A stretch of 64,000 nucleotides of DNA from positions 1-64,000 of the forward strand of contig CAYJTG010000007.1 in assembly GCA_964373255.1 (NCBI GenBank), in the 5' to 3' direction. Source of the DNA: JACPVU01 sp964373255. Lineage in GTDB: Archaea; Aenigmatarchaeota; Aenigmatarchaeia; GW2011-AR5. A model generated the notes under the pieces. The model had not been told where the DNA came from, made no database searches, and saw nothing but the letters and a program-made list of their open reading frames with translations. Shown here piece after piece: positions 34,854 through 42,006 of this stretch. How positions within the stretch are numbered: the first letter of the stretch is position 1; every line of letters begins with the position of its first letter. The translations under genes were made by a program, and so were the position numbers.

Positions 34854-35240
34854 TTAAATAAGAACACATTCTTTAAATCCTTTGAAGTGCGAATCGCCTG
34901 TGATGATTTTTGCATTTATTTTTCTTGCTAAGAGCAGAACAAAGCTGTCGCCCAGCCCAAAATCCTTTATCCTTTTTCTAATGTCGGCATGCAGCAAGCC
35001 GGCTTCAATAAAATCTTCCTTTTGTAGCACGTCGATATTTGACATCTCGAAAATCTTCTCTTGTGCTTTAGTGTAATCCATTCCTTGGCGCTTTATTGCG
35101 CTAACTACTTCGGAAATAACAATAAGAGACGTAAAACAATTATTGTCTTCATCTTCAAGCATTTTTTTTACAAGTTCTCCTCTTTCGCTTCCTTTTAGGT
35201 ACTCGACCCACGCCCACGAATCGACAACAAATTTAGTCAT
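34854..35240 (-). CDS. vapC: PIN-domain toxin (VapC-like)
   Basis: A 128-residue PIN nuclease. Acidic residues: D in FVVDSWAWVEYL (about 7), E in VISEVVSAI (about 44), D in GLGDSFVLLLA (about 98) and D in ITGDSHF (about 116). VapC toxins cut tRNA or rRNA. It overlaps the AbrB-type antitoxin gene upstream by eight bases. Confidence 0.88.
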   Translation of the reverse strand: MTKFVVDSWAWVEYLKGSERGELVKKMLEDEDNNCFTSLIVISEVVSAIKRQGMDYTKAQEKIFEMSNIDVLQKEDFIEAGLLHADIRKRIKDFGLGDSFVLLLARKINAKIITGDSHFKGFKECVLI

Positions 35241-35430
35241 GTGTATTCAGCTCATCTTTTTTCGTAAACGAGCCCATTCCTTTCAGTATGCCAAATCCAG
35301 AAATACGGGCTTTTCTAACTTCTATTTCCACGGTCTGGTTCTCTGTTATGCCTTCGGCTTCCGCCAAGTCCTTTGGTATTCTTACCATTATAGAGCCGCC
35401 TATCTTCTTTGTTTTCGATAACATCCTCAT
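35233..35430 (-). CDS. vapB: AbrB-type antitoxin (VapB-like)
   Basis: A 65-residue protein. KKIGGSIMVRIPKDLAEAEG is the SpoVT/AbrB hairpin-helix, followed by a short tail that would bind the PIN toxin. The start may be the ATG at 35430 or 35424. It probably represses the shared promoter, which lies in the A/T-rich stretch to its right. Confidence 0.85.
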   Translation of the reverse strand: MRMLSKTKKIGGSIMVRIPKDLAEAEGITENQTVEIEVRKARISGFGILKGMGSFTKKDELNTHD

Positions 35431-35487
35431 TATATCACCTATTATATTTTATTATACTTTATATATAATTTTATTATATTTAAAACT

Positions 35488-35630
35488 ATGCCTCGACAGA
35501 AATAGATCACTCTCCACGCACACCCTTTATCATTGGATCAGCCGATGGACGTGCAAAGCACGTCATACACTTTCGACTCTTACTTCTTTCCAAACATGAT
35601 GGGCACGCATGAAACCTTTTTAGAAAAAAG
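35488..35630 (+). ncRNA. Possible structured non-coding RNA
   Basis: There is no ORF in this 227-base gap. On the plus strand an A/T-rich promoter-like stretch (TTTATATATAATTTTATTAT) ends near 35480. It is followed by a GC-richer segment with the hairpin GGACGTGC-AAA-GCACGTCA, then ATACACTTTC, and a terminal hairpin AAACCTTTTTAG/AAAAAAGGTTT. The layout suggests a short stable RNA. It does not clearly match H/ACA or C/D box rules. Confidence 0.3.
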
Positions 35631-35657
35631 GTTTATCAAAAATTAGTGAGAAAGGAT

Positions 35658-36278
35658 TTAAAGTTGCTTTTTTGCTGCGTTATACGCGTACAAAATTCGC
35701 TGAAAAGCGGATATATTTGACAGCACGGCCATTAAAACGACAAGATAAGTTACGTACATTCCGTCTATCAGAACCGCTAATAGAAAAACAAGAAACAAAA
35801 GTATCATCCTGTCCGAATGCTCGAGAATTCCACCCCTGATTCCACAAACATTCTCTTTTGATATGTTCTTTTCTGCTGACGCTGATTTTGCGTACGTAGA
35901 CATCATGGAGCCGAACAGCAATAGAAGAAGCCAGATATATATAGGAAAATAAAAATTCGGCAGGTTTAGAAACAGAATAGCAGCAATCATAATGAATTCT
36001 ATATACCTGTCGACAATAGTATCTAGAAATGCGCCAAGTCTGGTCACGCGGCCCGAAACACGGGCAACCGACCCGTCTATGATATCGATGAATGCCGTTA
36101 TTGCAAAAAGCACAACAGCCGCATAAATATTTCCGTAGTACGCTGAAGTAAATCCAAAGAGCGCGGGGATGAATGTTACTATGGTCCACTGGTTTGGCGA
36201 TAGCGGTACTCTGCTAAAGATCATTCCGACCCTTATGGACAGTGAATCAAATTTTTTTCTGCGTTTGTATATTGTCAT
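35658..36278 (-). CDS. CDP-alcohol phosphatidyltransferase, probably archaetidylinositol phosphate synthase
   Basis: A 206-residue membrane enzyme with about six helices. The catalytic motif is DGSVARVSGR then GAFLDTIVDR (DGxxAR-x8-GxxxDxxxD). It lies six bases downstream of the inositol-phosphate synthase gene on the same strand, so it probably attaches inositol-1-phosphate to CDP-archaeol to form archaetidylinositol phosphate. That substrate assignment comes from context. Confidence 0.88.
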   Translation of the reverse strand: MTIYKRRKKFDSLSIRVGMIFSRVPLSPNQWTIVTFIPALFGFTSAYYGNIYAAVVLFAITAFIDIIDGSVARVSGRVTRLGAFLDTIVDRYIEFIMIAAILFLNLPNFYFPIYIWLLLLLFGSMMSTYAKSASAEKNISKENVCGIRGGILEHSDRMILLFLVFLLAVLIDGMYVTYLVVLMAVLSNISAFQRILYAYNAAKKQL

Positions 36279-36283
36279 GAAAT

Positions 36284-37372
36284 CTACCTTTCCCTTTCTC
36301 CATTTATAAACTCTTCAACCATCTGCCTCGCCACGCTGTCAGGAAACTGCTGCGGCGGGTGCTTGCAGAAATAGGCTGACGGCGAGATCAGTGTACCAGA
36401 TATTCCGCGGTCCATTGCTAATTTTGTGCACCTTATCATGTCAATAACAACCCCTGAGGAATTTGCCTTGTCTTCTACATCCAAACGGACCTCAATATTA
36501 AATGGAATATCTCCAAACAATCTTCCCTCCAGACGGATGAATCCAAGCTTCCTGCTTTTCAGCCACGGCACATAGTCGCTCGGCCCTATATGTATGTGGT
36601 CATCCGGCAGTCTTTTGTAAAACTGGCTCTGCACAGCCTCGGTTTTTGATATCTTTTTGCTCTTCAACCTTGTTCTTTCAAGCATGTTGTAGAAATCCGT
36701 GTTACCGCCTACATTCAATTGATACGTGTTGTCGACGGCAGCGCCGCGCTCTTCGCACAATCTTGACAAGACGCGATGAATGATCGTAGACCCGACCTGA
36801 GCCTTTGAGTCGTCACCAAGTACAGGCAGTCCGGATTTCTCAAATTTCTGCGCCCATTCATGATCGCTTGCAATGAACTCAGGTATTGCATTGACAAAAC
36901 CGCACCCCGCCTTTATAGCCTCCTGTGCATAGAATCTTGTCGCCTCTGCGCTGCCAACAGGAAGGAAATTAAGCACGACGTCGACGTCATTTTCTTCCAG
37001 TGCCTTTGACACATTCACAGGTGCGTGCCTGTGGTCTATCGGCACAACAGCAGACATATATTCGCCGATGCCATCGAGCACAGCGCCTTTTTCAACGACA
37101 ACACCCATTTCAGGGACGTCGCATATCCTGACGGTGTTGTTTGGTTCCTCAAAGATGGCCTGGCTAATGTCTTTGCCAACCTTTCCGGCGTGCACGTCAA
37201 AGGCAGCGACAGGCCTTATGTGACGAATGAGGTATCCGCCAACGCTGTTGTGCATGATTCCTGGAACATTTTTATTGTCATCGACATTCTTGTAATAAAA
37301 TAATCCCTGAATAAGGTTGCTCGTGCAGTTGCCGACGCCTACTATTGCGATCCTGATGTCTTTCTCTGTCAT
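36284..37372 (-). CDS. ino1: myo-Inositol-1-phosphate synthase
   Basis: A 362-residue NAD-dependent enzyme converting glucose-6-phosphate to inositol-1-phosphate. Rossmann start: IAIVGVGNCTSNLIQGL. Conserved segments include IPEFIASDH, LGDDSKAQVGSTIIH and NVGGNTDFYNM. The product supplies the AIP synthase gene directly downstream. A GGAG site precedes the ATG. A TATA element and a perfect inverted repeat lie upstream, shared with the divergent PadR gene. Confidence 0.94.
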   Translation of the reverse strand: MTEKDIRIAIVGVGNCTSNLIQGLFYYKNVDDNKNVPGIMHNSVGGYLIRHIRPVAAFDVHAGKVGKDISQAIFEEPNNTVRICDVPEMGVVVEKGAVLDGIGEYMSAVVPIDHRHAPVNVSKALEENDVDVVLNFLPVGSAEATRFYAQEAIKAGCGFVNAIPEFIASDHEWAQKFEKSGLPVLGDDSKAQVGSTIIHRVLSRLCEERGAAVDNTYQLNVGGNTDFYNMLERTRLKSKKISKTEAVQSQFYKRLPDDHIHIGPSDYVPWLKSRKLGFIRLEGRLFGDIPFNIEVRLDVEDKANSSGVVIDMIRCTKLAMDRGISGTLISPSAYFCKHPPQQFPDSVARQMVEEFINGERER

Positions 37373-37381
37373 ATTACTCCA

Positions 37382-37402
37382 CTATTTTATAGCATAAAAT
37401 AG
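37382..37402. promoter_or_regulatory. Inverted-repeat operator between ino1 and padR
   Basis: CTATTTTAT-AGC-ATAAAATAG is a perfect 9-bp inverted repeat. It lies between the ino1 ATG and a TATA-like CTATATATAC (minus strand, 37400-37411). A further half site (ATAGCTTAAAAT) occurs near 37430. Binding here would block ino1 and possibly padR. PadR is the obvious candidate repressor. Confidence 0.65.
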
Positions 37403-37462
37403 TATATATAGTTTATGGCATGAAGTAGATAGCTTAAAATTTAATGAGATTCATTTATAGAT

Positions 37463-37780
37463 ATGGCATCACCATCCGAACGCTTCAGGAAAAGTATTAC
37501 CAACGATAACCTGTGGATTTACATACTGACCCTTTTGAAAAACAAAAGTCTGTATGCATACGAGATAAACGATAAAATAAAAAAGGAATTCGATTTCTCA
37601 CCAGGCAACGTCACCGCCTATATTGTCATCAAGAGATTGGAAATCGATGGATACATCAAGAAGGCCGGAACAAAAAAATCAGGCGGACCTGAAAGAAGAT
37701 ATTATGTAATGACAAAAAAAGGAAAAAATGAACTGGAAAAGGCGAAGAAGTTCTACAATAATATGAAGAAATTTTTCTGA
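37463..37780 (+). CDS. PadR-family transcriptional regulator
   Basis: A 105-residue winged-helix protein: LWIYILTLLKNKSLYAYEIN, then VTAYIVIKRLEIDGYIKK and GGPERRYYVMTKKGKNEL, typical of PadR. The C-terminal helix would form the dimer. It is divergent from ino1 and an inverted repeat lies between them, so it probably regulates inositol-lipid synthesis and itself. The inducer is unknown. Confidence 0.88.
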   Translation: MASPSERFRKSITNDNLWIYILTLLKNKSLYAYEINDKIKKEFDFSPGNVTAYIVIKRLEIDGYIKKAGTKKSGGPERRYYVMTKKGKNELEKAKKFYNNMKKFF

Positions 37781-37784
37781 TAAA

Positions 37785-37900
37785 AATGAAATCCCATTTA
37801 TAACCTCTGACTAAAGTCAGAGGTTTCCTTGAGGATTTCTTTTCGAATCTTCCCTTTCATCCTGCAACTAAAGTCGTAGGTTTTCTGATGAATTCAAAAA
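37785..37900. repeat. Type A-type B palindrome pair, unit 1 (simple hairpins)
   Basis: Type A at 37788-37839: outer GAAATCC/GGATTTC around CCTCTGACT-AA-AGTCAGAGG. Type B at about 37846-37900: TTCGAATCTTCCC, then CCTGCAACT-AA-AGTCGTAGG (one mismatch), then GAATTCAAAAATAAA. The two types look like left and right ends of an IS200/IS605-like element with nothing between them, but that assignment is only inferred. Confidence 0.6.
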
Positions 37901-38150
37901 TAAAATGCCCTTTATAACCTGTGACTAACTTGAGGAAAGCAAAGCTTTCCTAAGTCACCAAAAGACTTTTCTGAAGTCTTTTGTACGAAGTCACAGGTTT
38001 CTTTGAGCATTTCTTTTCGAATCTTCCCTTTCATCCTGCAACTAATTCGAGGAAAGCAAAGCTTTCCTGAATTTCTCAAAGGATTTCATAGAAATCCTTT
38101 GCAGAAAAGTTGCAGGTTTTCAGAAGAATTCAAAAATAAACATTTCATAT
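37901..38150. repeat. Type A-type B palindrome pair, unit 2 (each with two extra nested hairpins)
   Basis: This repeats unit 1 with matching borders. Between CCTGTGACT and AGTCACAGG (type A), and between CCTGCAACT and AGTTGCAGG (type B), two extra hairpins are inserted: a common one (GAGGAAAGC-AAA-GCTTTCCT) and a second that differs (CAAAAGACTT..AAGTCTTTTG; CAAAGGATTT..AAATCCTTTG). Each palindrome thus becomes a three-way junction. No gene is present in 37781-38171. Confidence 0.65.
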
Positions 38151-38171
38151 CATAAACAGCAGATTTTTGTC

Positions 38172-38852
38172 TCACATTATTCTTTCTGCTTCTGAAAGTT
38201 CTTCCAATACTTTGTTTACATTAAAATATGCTTGGTTACCTTCAGGCCTGAACCCGAGACCGGCCACGCCCGGATCCGAGCCCCGAGGCCCGCAACCGAG
38301 GACGACGCCGAAGCGCCTGTCGTCGACACCCCAATCGCCGCCACGGGCCGCGAACCTTATATCGTCTTCTTTTGCCAAACCATCAACATACAATTTTGCG
38401 TTGTTGTATTTTACCTGCGACTCGCCTATTTTGATTTTGCTCACATCGTGATCATAAACCTCGATATTGCCTCCTTTCAGTTTATCCTGAAGAATTTTGC
38501 AGCCAAACCCATAGGGCTCGATCAGGATCTTATTCCCCATCGCCATCAGGTTTACGAATTGCACGGGATATTCAAGCATCAGTCCTCGTGCCTGCTCTGT
38601 TTCTTTTCGTATATCTGGATTTTCTATTTTTTCTATTTCTTCATCTGTCAGCGTAGCAATCATAGACCAGTAAGAATTAGGAATAGGTATTTCCCCCTCT
38701 TTGTGCAGCCACTCATATGTCTGCGGGGCTGTCACACCGACGGGAGATTTATGATCAGCGACATAAAATCCGAAATGTGTCCTGTAGAATCCTTTCAGGG
38801 GAGGAATCTCTATCTCTTCTACGCTTTTTGGTTGATAAGTTATTTCTGTCAT
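38172..38852 (-). CDS. Probable target (variable) protein of a diversity-generating retroelement
   Basis: A 226-residue protein. The last quarter contains RFAARGGDW, about 25 variable residues, then GLGFRPEGNQAYF, the ending of C-type-lectin/FGE-like folds used by diversity-generating retroelement targets. Within the variable stretch the coding strand has about five A residues in roughly 100 bases, in an A/T-rich genome. Most codons there are NNC or NNT (GGT, GTC, GAC, CGC, TTC, CTC, TGC), as expected when AAC/AAT template codons are mutated at adenine. No reverse transcriptase or template repeat is visible in this window. The N-terminal three quarters are unrecognised. It could instead be an ordinary GC-rich insertion. 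Confidence 0.7.
   Translation of the reverse strand: MTEITYQPKSVEEIEIPPLKGFYRTHFGFYVADHKSPVGVTAPQTYEWLHKEGEIPIPNSYWSMIATLTDEEIEKIENPDIRKETEQARGLMLEYPVQFVNLMAMGNKILIEPYGFGCKILQDKLKGGNIEVYDHDVSKIKIGESQVKYNNAKLYVDGLAKEDDIRFAARGGDWGVDDRRFGVVLGCGPRGSDPGVAGLGFRPEGNQAYFNVNKVLEELSEAERIM
38250..38350 (-). other. Candidate DGR variable region (adenine-depleted)
   Basis: It covers the codons from about FAARGGDW to LGFRPEG. GC content is near 70 percent against about 40 percent around it, and adenine is nearly absent from the coding strand. Lectin-fold motifs on both sides are intact, so the composition change is confined to the part that would be the ligand-binding face. Confidence 0.65.
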
Positions 38853-38906
38853 AATTATTCAGCACTACTATCATAGAAGCATTTTTAAAGCTTTTATAGT
38901 TTTGAC

Positions 38907-39380
38907 TTACCTCTTCATCAGCTGTGACGTCTTTTTTGGCCTAAACTTTTTGATAATGTCTAAAGTGCGCCCTTTCTTTTTTGGCTTTTCAGAGAATTCT
39001 ATTTCGACAATATTTCCGTCTTCTATCTCAAACTTGTCTTTGATCCGGTCCTTTGAGATAATCTCTACGACGTCATCGGAATAGATGCCCTGCGCCTCCT
39101 GCATAGCCCAGCATTCATACCTTTTGGACTGGCTTCCCTTCCTTATTACGATATTGACAGGCGTAAGGTAGGCATTTACCATCCTGCTGCCGTCAAGAAG
39201 CAGGTGCTCTATGCTCTTTGTTTCAAACAGCCTGATGTTGATCGGCCTTTCCAATTTGACATCCATCGTCCCTTTGTAGGGCTCGAAGCCAAGGAGGCTG
39301 ACGACCCTGTAGTAATAAAGATCAACAAGCGACGCCCCGCGCAGCACGCCAGAAAAAACAACGCCCTTTATGCGTATCAT
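38907..39380 (-). CDS. ribK: CTP-dependent riboflavin kinase (archaeal RibK)
   Basis: A 157-residue protein. RIKGVVFSGVLRGASLV, then LLGFEPYKGTMDVKLERPI and a C-terminal DGNIVEIEF fit the archaeal riboflavin kinase (DUF120) fold, which uses CTP to make FMN. The order G-x-V-x-S-G, then GFxPYxGTxxVKL, is characteristic. The tail is Lys-rich. FMN would serve the flavin-binding protein encoded at 49720. Confidence 0.82.
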   Translation of the reverse strand: MIRIKGVVFSGVLRGASLVDLYYYRVVSLLGFEPYKGTMDVKLERPINIRLFETKSIEHLLLDGSRMVNAYLTPVNIVIRKGSQSKRYECWAMQEAQGIYSDDVVEIISKDRIKDKFEIEDGNIVEIEFSEKPKKKGRTLDIIKKFRPKKTSQLMKR

Positions 39381-39435
39381 ATTATTTTCCCAAATATAGA
39401 TTTGATTTCAAAGTATTAAAAGAATCAGGCTGTTT

Positions 39436-39566
39436 GATTGAATTCCATATTCGTATGATGATGGTCGACGTAGACATATACGTCTGTTGACGTATATGTC
39501 AGCTAGAGGCATTGTCGACAGACAATGCCTCTCACGTCGACCATCATACTTTAATGGAATTCAATC
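39436..39566. mobile_element. Three-way-junction element, GATTGAATTCC family, copy 2
   Basis: 131 bp, the same length and ends as the copy at 25992. A 9-bp direct repeat AGGCTGTTT flanks it (39427-39435 and 39567-39575). It differs from copy 1 in hairpin B, where CATCGTC/GACGATG becomes CATTGTC/GACAATG: paired changes that keep the stem, plus a loop change from GATA to GACA. Its last two bases form part of the L31e stop codon. Confidence 0.88.
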
Positions 39567-40011
39567 AGGCTGTTTCTGGTTTTTGAATTTCTGTCTTGAC
39601 GGGCTTCTCCATATGCTTGCTTTCATCTTTCCCTGTGCCATCTATTGCTTTTTCCTCTTTTTCTTTCTGCATGGCCTTAGGGCCAAGCCTCTCCATAAGC
39701 TTTTCCTTTGCGCCTTTTTTCTCCGTTTTTGGCGCGGCCTTGAATTCCTTGTAGTCGAATCCAACGAGCTCGGCCTTCACAACATCATTGATCATTATAG
39801 CCTTCACGCGGATGCGCCTCAGGGGTTTTCTCATGCCCCGAGCCCAGACGGCCTTATTGATTTCGTCTCCAAGCTTTACGTCACTAGCCTTTGTGTGCTT
39901 TTTCAAGTAATCGCGAACAAGCCTGATAGTATAGGGGCTTCTCTTTCTTTCAGATTTCTTGTAAGACTCCCTGAGTGGGATCGTGAATATTCTTTCTTTC
40001 TCGTCGGCCAT
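39565..40011 (-). CDS. rpl31e: Ribosomal protein L31e with long C-terminal tail
   Basis: A 148-residue protein; the L31e domain (about 1-90: RIFTIPLRESYKK, RLVRDYLKKHT, INKAVWARGMRKPLRRIRV) is normal. About 55 extra Lys/Glu-rich residues follow and have no counterpart in typical L31e. The ATG at 40011 has GGAG upstream. Its TGA uses the last two bases of an inserted palindromic element, but the pre-insertion sequence would also have given TGA. Confidence 0.9.
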   Translation of the reverse strand: MADEKERIFTIPLRESYKKSERKRSPYTIRLVRDYLKKHTKASDVKLGDEINKAVWARGMRKPLRRIRVKAIMINDVVKAELVGFDYKEFKAAPKTEKKGAKEKLMERLGPKAMQKEKEEKAIDGTGKDESKHMEKPVKTEIQKPETA

Positions 40012-40166
40012 AGTTATTAACTCCAAATCATCAAATCCGTTGTATGTATCCGGCACCACGAAAAGGGTTGCAGAAAGCTCTGAGCATAATGACATCAGTT
40101 TTTTCATAGTTCCCGCTGAATGTCATACATTACGAAGCAAGTTCTTGTTTAGCTATAATACATTCT

Positions 40167-40331
40167 TCACACCTTGTGCCTTCCGCGCCTCCACTGCTTG
40201 TTTGTCGATCTTATCCTCCTCGACCGCGCTCGCTTCAGAGAGTATTTCTTTATGTCCGCCCACCTAGGCGCACTCTGTTTTCGCGCTGCTATGAGCTTGA
40301 TTTTCTTTCCAAGCGGCTTTCTTGATGACAT
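40167..40331 (-). CDS. rpl39e: Ribosomal protein L39e
   Basis: A 54-residue basic protein: MSSRKPLGKKIKLIAARKQS, then RWADIKKYSLKRARS and RSTNKQWRRGRHKV. This matches L39e, which lines the ribosome exit tunnel. It is followed by L31e on the same strand, the usual archaeal pairing, and preceded two bases upstream by the PDCD5 gene. Confidence 0.92.
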   Translation of the reverse strand: MSSRKPLGKKIKLIAARKQSAPRWADIKKYSLKRARSRRIRSTNKQWRRGRHKV

Positions 40332-40333
40332 AT

Positions 40334-40660
40334 TTACTTTCTCTTTATCGTTGTCTCTTTTCTCTCTGTGAGCTTTCTTAAAATTATCACAAGCTGTTCG
40401 TCGGTTATTTTTGTCTTTAGCTGGCCTGACTGAAAGAGCTGGACAAGGTATATCTCGAGCTGCATCGCTACGTCGGGCTTAACGTATTTAAGATTTGACA
40501 GCCTCTCCCTCGCCTTAGGCTCAAGTATTTGCGACGTTATAACCTTTAACGCCGCCTGCATCTGCTGTTGCTGCATCTGCTCTTGAATCTGTCCGTGCAT
40601 CTGCTCCTGCATCCTCTGCTGCAATATCCTTTGCTTTATCGCCTCTTCTTCATTGACCAT
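40334..40660 (-). CDS. PDCD5-family DNA-binding protein
   Basis: A 108-residue protein from the ATG at 40660, with AAGGAGATT upstream. The Gln/Met-rich N-terminal helix (MQEQMHGQIQEQMQQQQMQA) precedes the core (ITSQILEPKARERLSNLKYV, IYLVQLFQSGQL, ITDEQLVIILRKL), which fits the TFAR19/PDCD5 family. Archaeal members sit beside L39e/L31e and bind DNA or ribosome-associated factors. Its leader resembles the rpl14 leader. Confidence 0.92.
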   Translation of the reverse strand: MVNEEEAIKQRILQQRMQEQMHGQIQEQMQQQQMQAALKVITSQILEPKARERLSNLKYVKPDVAMQLEIYLVQLFQSGQLKTKITDEQLVIILRKLTERKETTIKRK

Positions 40661-40765
40661 AACCAATCTCCTTTTCTTAAGACTGATAGACGCATCGAAG
40701 ATGCGTCAGTTCGTTTAAGGTCTTGGTAACCCCAAAAGAATATGGGATCTTCAAGACCTTATATT
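40661..40765 (-). promoter_or_regulatory. PDCD5 leader, homologous to the rpl14 leader, with an inserted mini-hairpin
   Basis: On the minus strand it reads AAGGTCTTGAAGATCCCAT, a TTCTTTTGGGG loop, then CCAAGACCTT, then the mini-hairpin GACGCATC-TTC-GATGCGTC, then AAGAAAAGGAGATT and the ATG. The rpl14 leader (59832-59905) has the same first hairpin and the same AAGAAAAGG before its start, without the mini-hairpin. This looks like a shared RNA leader that could control translation. Confidence 0.55.
40676..40719. repeat. GATAG mini-hairpin, copy 3
   Basis: CTTAAGACTGATAGACGCATC, GAA, GATGCGTCAGTTCGTTTAAG can be folded as a stem with an internal loop GATA/AGTT-like. It is inserted in the loop of the leader hairpin that is uninterrupted at rpl14. 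Confidence 0.6.
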
Positions 40766-40847
40766 CAAATATATTATTGAATCTCAGATAATATTTTTTT
40801 CCTAGTAATTTCTTTAGATCAACCTTTTCTTTTTGAAAGAAAAGGTT

Positions 40848-40916
40848 GGCTCAGGAGCTACCCATGAAAATCACTCTGTGTTGCCACAGTCTTACTGGGA
40901 CAGTCTCTTCATCGCC
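40848..40916 (-). ncRNA. Candidate C/D box guide sRNA
   Basis: On the minus strand GGC and GCC form a terminal stem around box C-like GATGAAG and box D CTGA, about 63 bases apart. An internal GTGATTT resembles box C'. This matches the size and layout of archaeal C/D sRNAs. Box D' (ACTGTG) is degenerate. Guide regions would be CATGGGTAGCTC and CTGTCCCAGTAAGA. A 13-bp hairpin follows as a possible terminator (40821-40847). Confidence 0.45.
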
Positions 40917-40948
40917 ATGTTAATTATGCAATAAAAAGGCTTAAAAAT

Positions 40949-41000
40949 GAGATGCCATGTGTAACTATGAGCTAAAGCCCATAGTATCTGTGAGCATCTC
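40949..41000. repeat. Type A palindrome
   Basis: GAGATGC and GCATCTC enclose CTATGAGCT-AA-AGCCCATAG (one mismatch). It has the same plan as the element at 37788 with different stem sequence. A further hairpin (AAAAAGTATGA..TCATACTTTTT) and a border remnant (TTCGAAAAGAAATCC) follow up to the S19e stop codon. No gene lies in 40661-41101. Confidence 0.5.
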
Positions 41001-41101
41001 AACCAAAAAGTATGACCTGAATGACATAGTATCATACTTTTTGAAATGAAGAAACGTGCGAACGATGAAGATTCGAAAAGAAATCCATAATAAAGGACAT
41101 T

Positions 41102-41506
41102 TTATTTCATCTTCTTTGCGATGCTATTTAAAAATTTAATGCCTTCCGGGGTGATCGTCCTGCCCCTCTTTTCCTTCTTGACAAGTCCGGCCTTTTCCAG
41201 GTCCTGAAGAATGACGCGTATAATCTTGCCGGAGCCTTTGCCAAAATGCGCGGGTTTGTGTCCCCTGCGATGTAAGCCACCATAATAGCTTCTGAGCCTC
41301 TGCGTCCCTACATTGCCGTCAACGTAAAGCCGTTTGAGAATGCTGGCCGACCGGGTGTACCACCAACCGTCCTGATCAGGCACACGTTCGCGCGATACGC
41401 CTGTCTTTACAAATCGTGCCCACTCAGGCATAGATATTCTTGACCTTAATTCGTCAGAAGCCCTTTTCACAAGGTCATCCTGGCTTACGTCCATTATCGA
41501 CGGCAT
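41102..41506 (-). CDS. rps19e: Ribosomal protein S19e
   Basis: A 134-residue protein: VKRASDELRSRISMPEWA, DQDGWWYTRSASILKRLY, GTQRLRSYYGG and ILQDLEKAGLVKK match S19e, needed for small-subunit maturation. It follows the RNase P gene by two bases on the same strand. A type A repeat border overlaps its stop codon. Confidence 0.95.
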   Translation of the reverse strand: MPSIMDVSQDDLVKRASDELRSRISMPEWARFVKTGVSRERVPDQDGWWYTRSASILKRLYVDGNVGTQRLRSYYGGLHRRGHKPAHFGKGSGKIIRVILQDLEKAGLVKKEKRGRTITPEGIKFLNSIAKKMK

Positions 41507-41508
41507 AA

Positions 41509-41847
41509 CTATCTCTTTTTCTTTGTGAGAAAAGGTTTATAAGGATAATATTTTACAAACCCGCAATTCCTGCACTTCACATAAGCGCGCCCTTTCTTGA
41601 ACCGCCAGCCTTCCCCCAGATAAGAAAAGCACTTCTTGCAGAAGCTTCGTTTTGCGCTGCGGGGCATTCTCATGTTATACCGCATGCCGATTTTCTTCGC
41701 AAGCTGAAAGTACCGCCTGGATAAGTTCGGATTTTCTGTTCGTGCCTTTACCGCCTCATCCAAGAGAATGCCAACGCGCTCTTTTGCTATTTTCATCTGG
41801 TACTCCGGCTTGCGCCTGCGGTCACTATTCCGATTTCTTGGTTTCAT
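41509..41847 (-). CDS. rnp4: RNase P protein component 4 (Rpp21)
   Basis: A 112-residue protein with a basic helical N-terminus (QMKIAKERVGILLDEAV, ANLSRRYFQLAKKIGMRYN-like segment) and a zinc ribbon formed by SFCKKC and VKCRNCGF. It matches archaeal Rpp21, which joins Rpp29 (encoded at 60271) on the RNase P specificity domain to mature tRNA 5' ends. Confidence 0.92.
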   Translation of the reverse strand: MKPRNRNSDRRRKPEYQMKIAKERVGILLDEAVKARTENPNLSRRYFQLAKKIGMRYNMRMPRSAKRSFCKKCFSYLGEGWRFKKGRAYVKCRNCGFVKYYPYKPFLTKKKR

Positions 41848-41849
41848 TT

Positions 41850-42005
41850 CTACCCCTTTGCCGCAAAAAAGTCTTTTACCATAAGCACGACCGCCACAAG
41901 GATCAGTATCCAGCCTACCGTTACCGTAAAGTCATTCCTTATATTAAACACTAGTGAAAACGACACGATCAGCACAATGAAGTTGAATATGAACCAGTGG
42001 ATCAT
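41850..42005 (-). CDS. Small membrane protein with two helices
   Basis: A 51-residue protein: MIHWFIFNFIVLIVSFSLVF and WILILVAVVLMVKDFF are two membrane helices separated by a polar turn (NIRNDFTVTVG). It lies between a GNAT acetyltransferase and rnp4 on the same strand with almost no gaps, which supports it being real. Function is unknown. Confidence 0.65.
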   Translation of the reverse strand: MIHWFIFNFIVLIVSFSLVFNIRNDFTVTVGWILILVAVVLMVKDFFAAKG

Positions 42006-42006
42006 T

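Noticed and set aside
37785..38150. CRISPR array
   Set aside because: The repeats are palindrome pairs of unequal size with no regular spacing and no unique spacers; no cas adaptation genes are near.
40012..40107. N-terminal extension of L31e
   Set aside because: L31e homology starts at the ATG at 40011, which has its own ribosome binding site; the extension has no domain.
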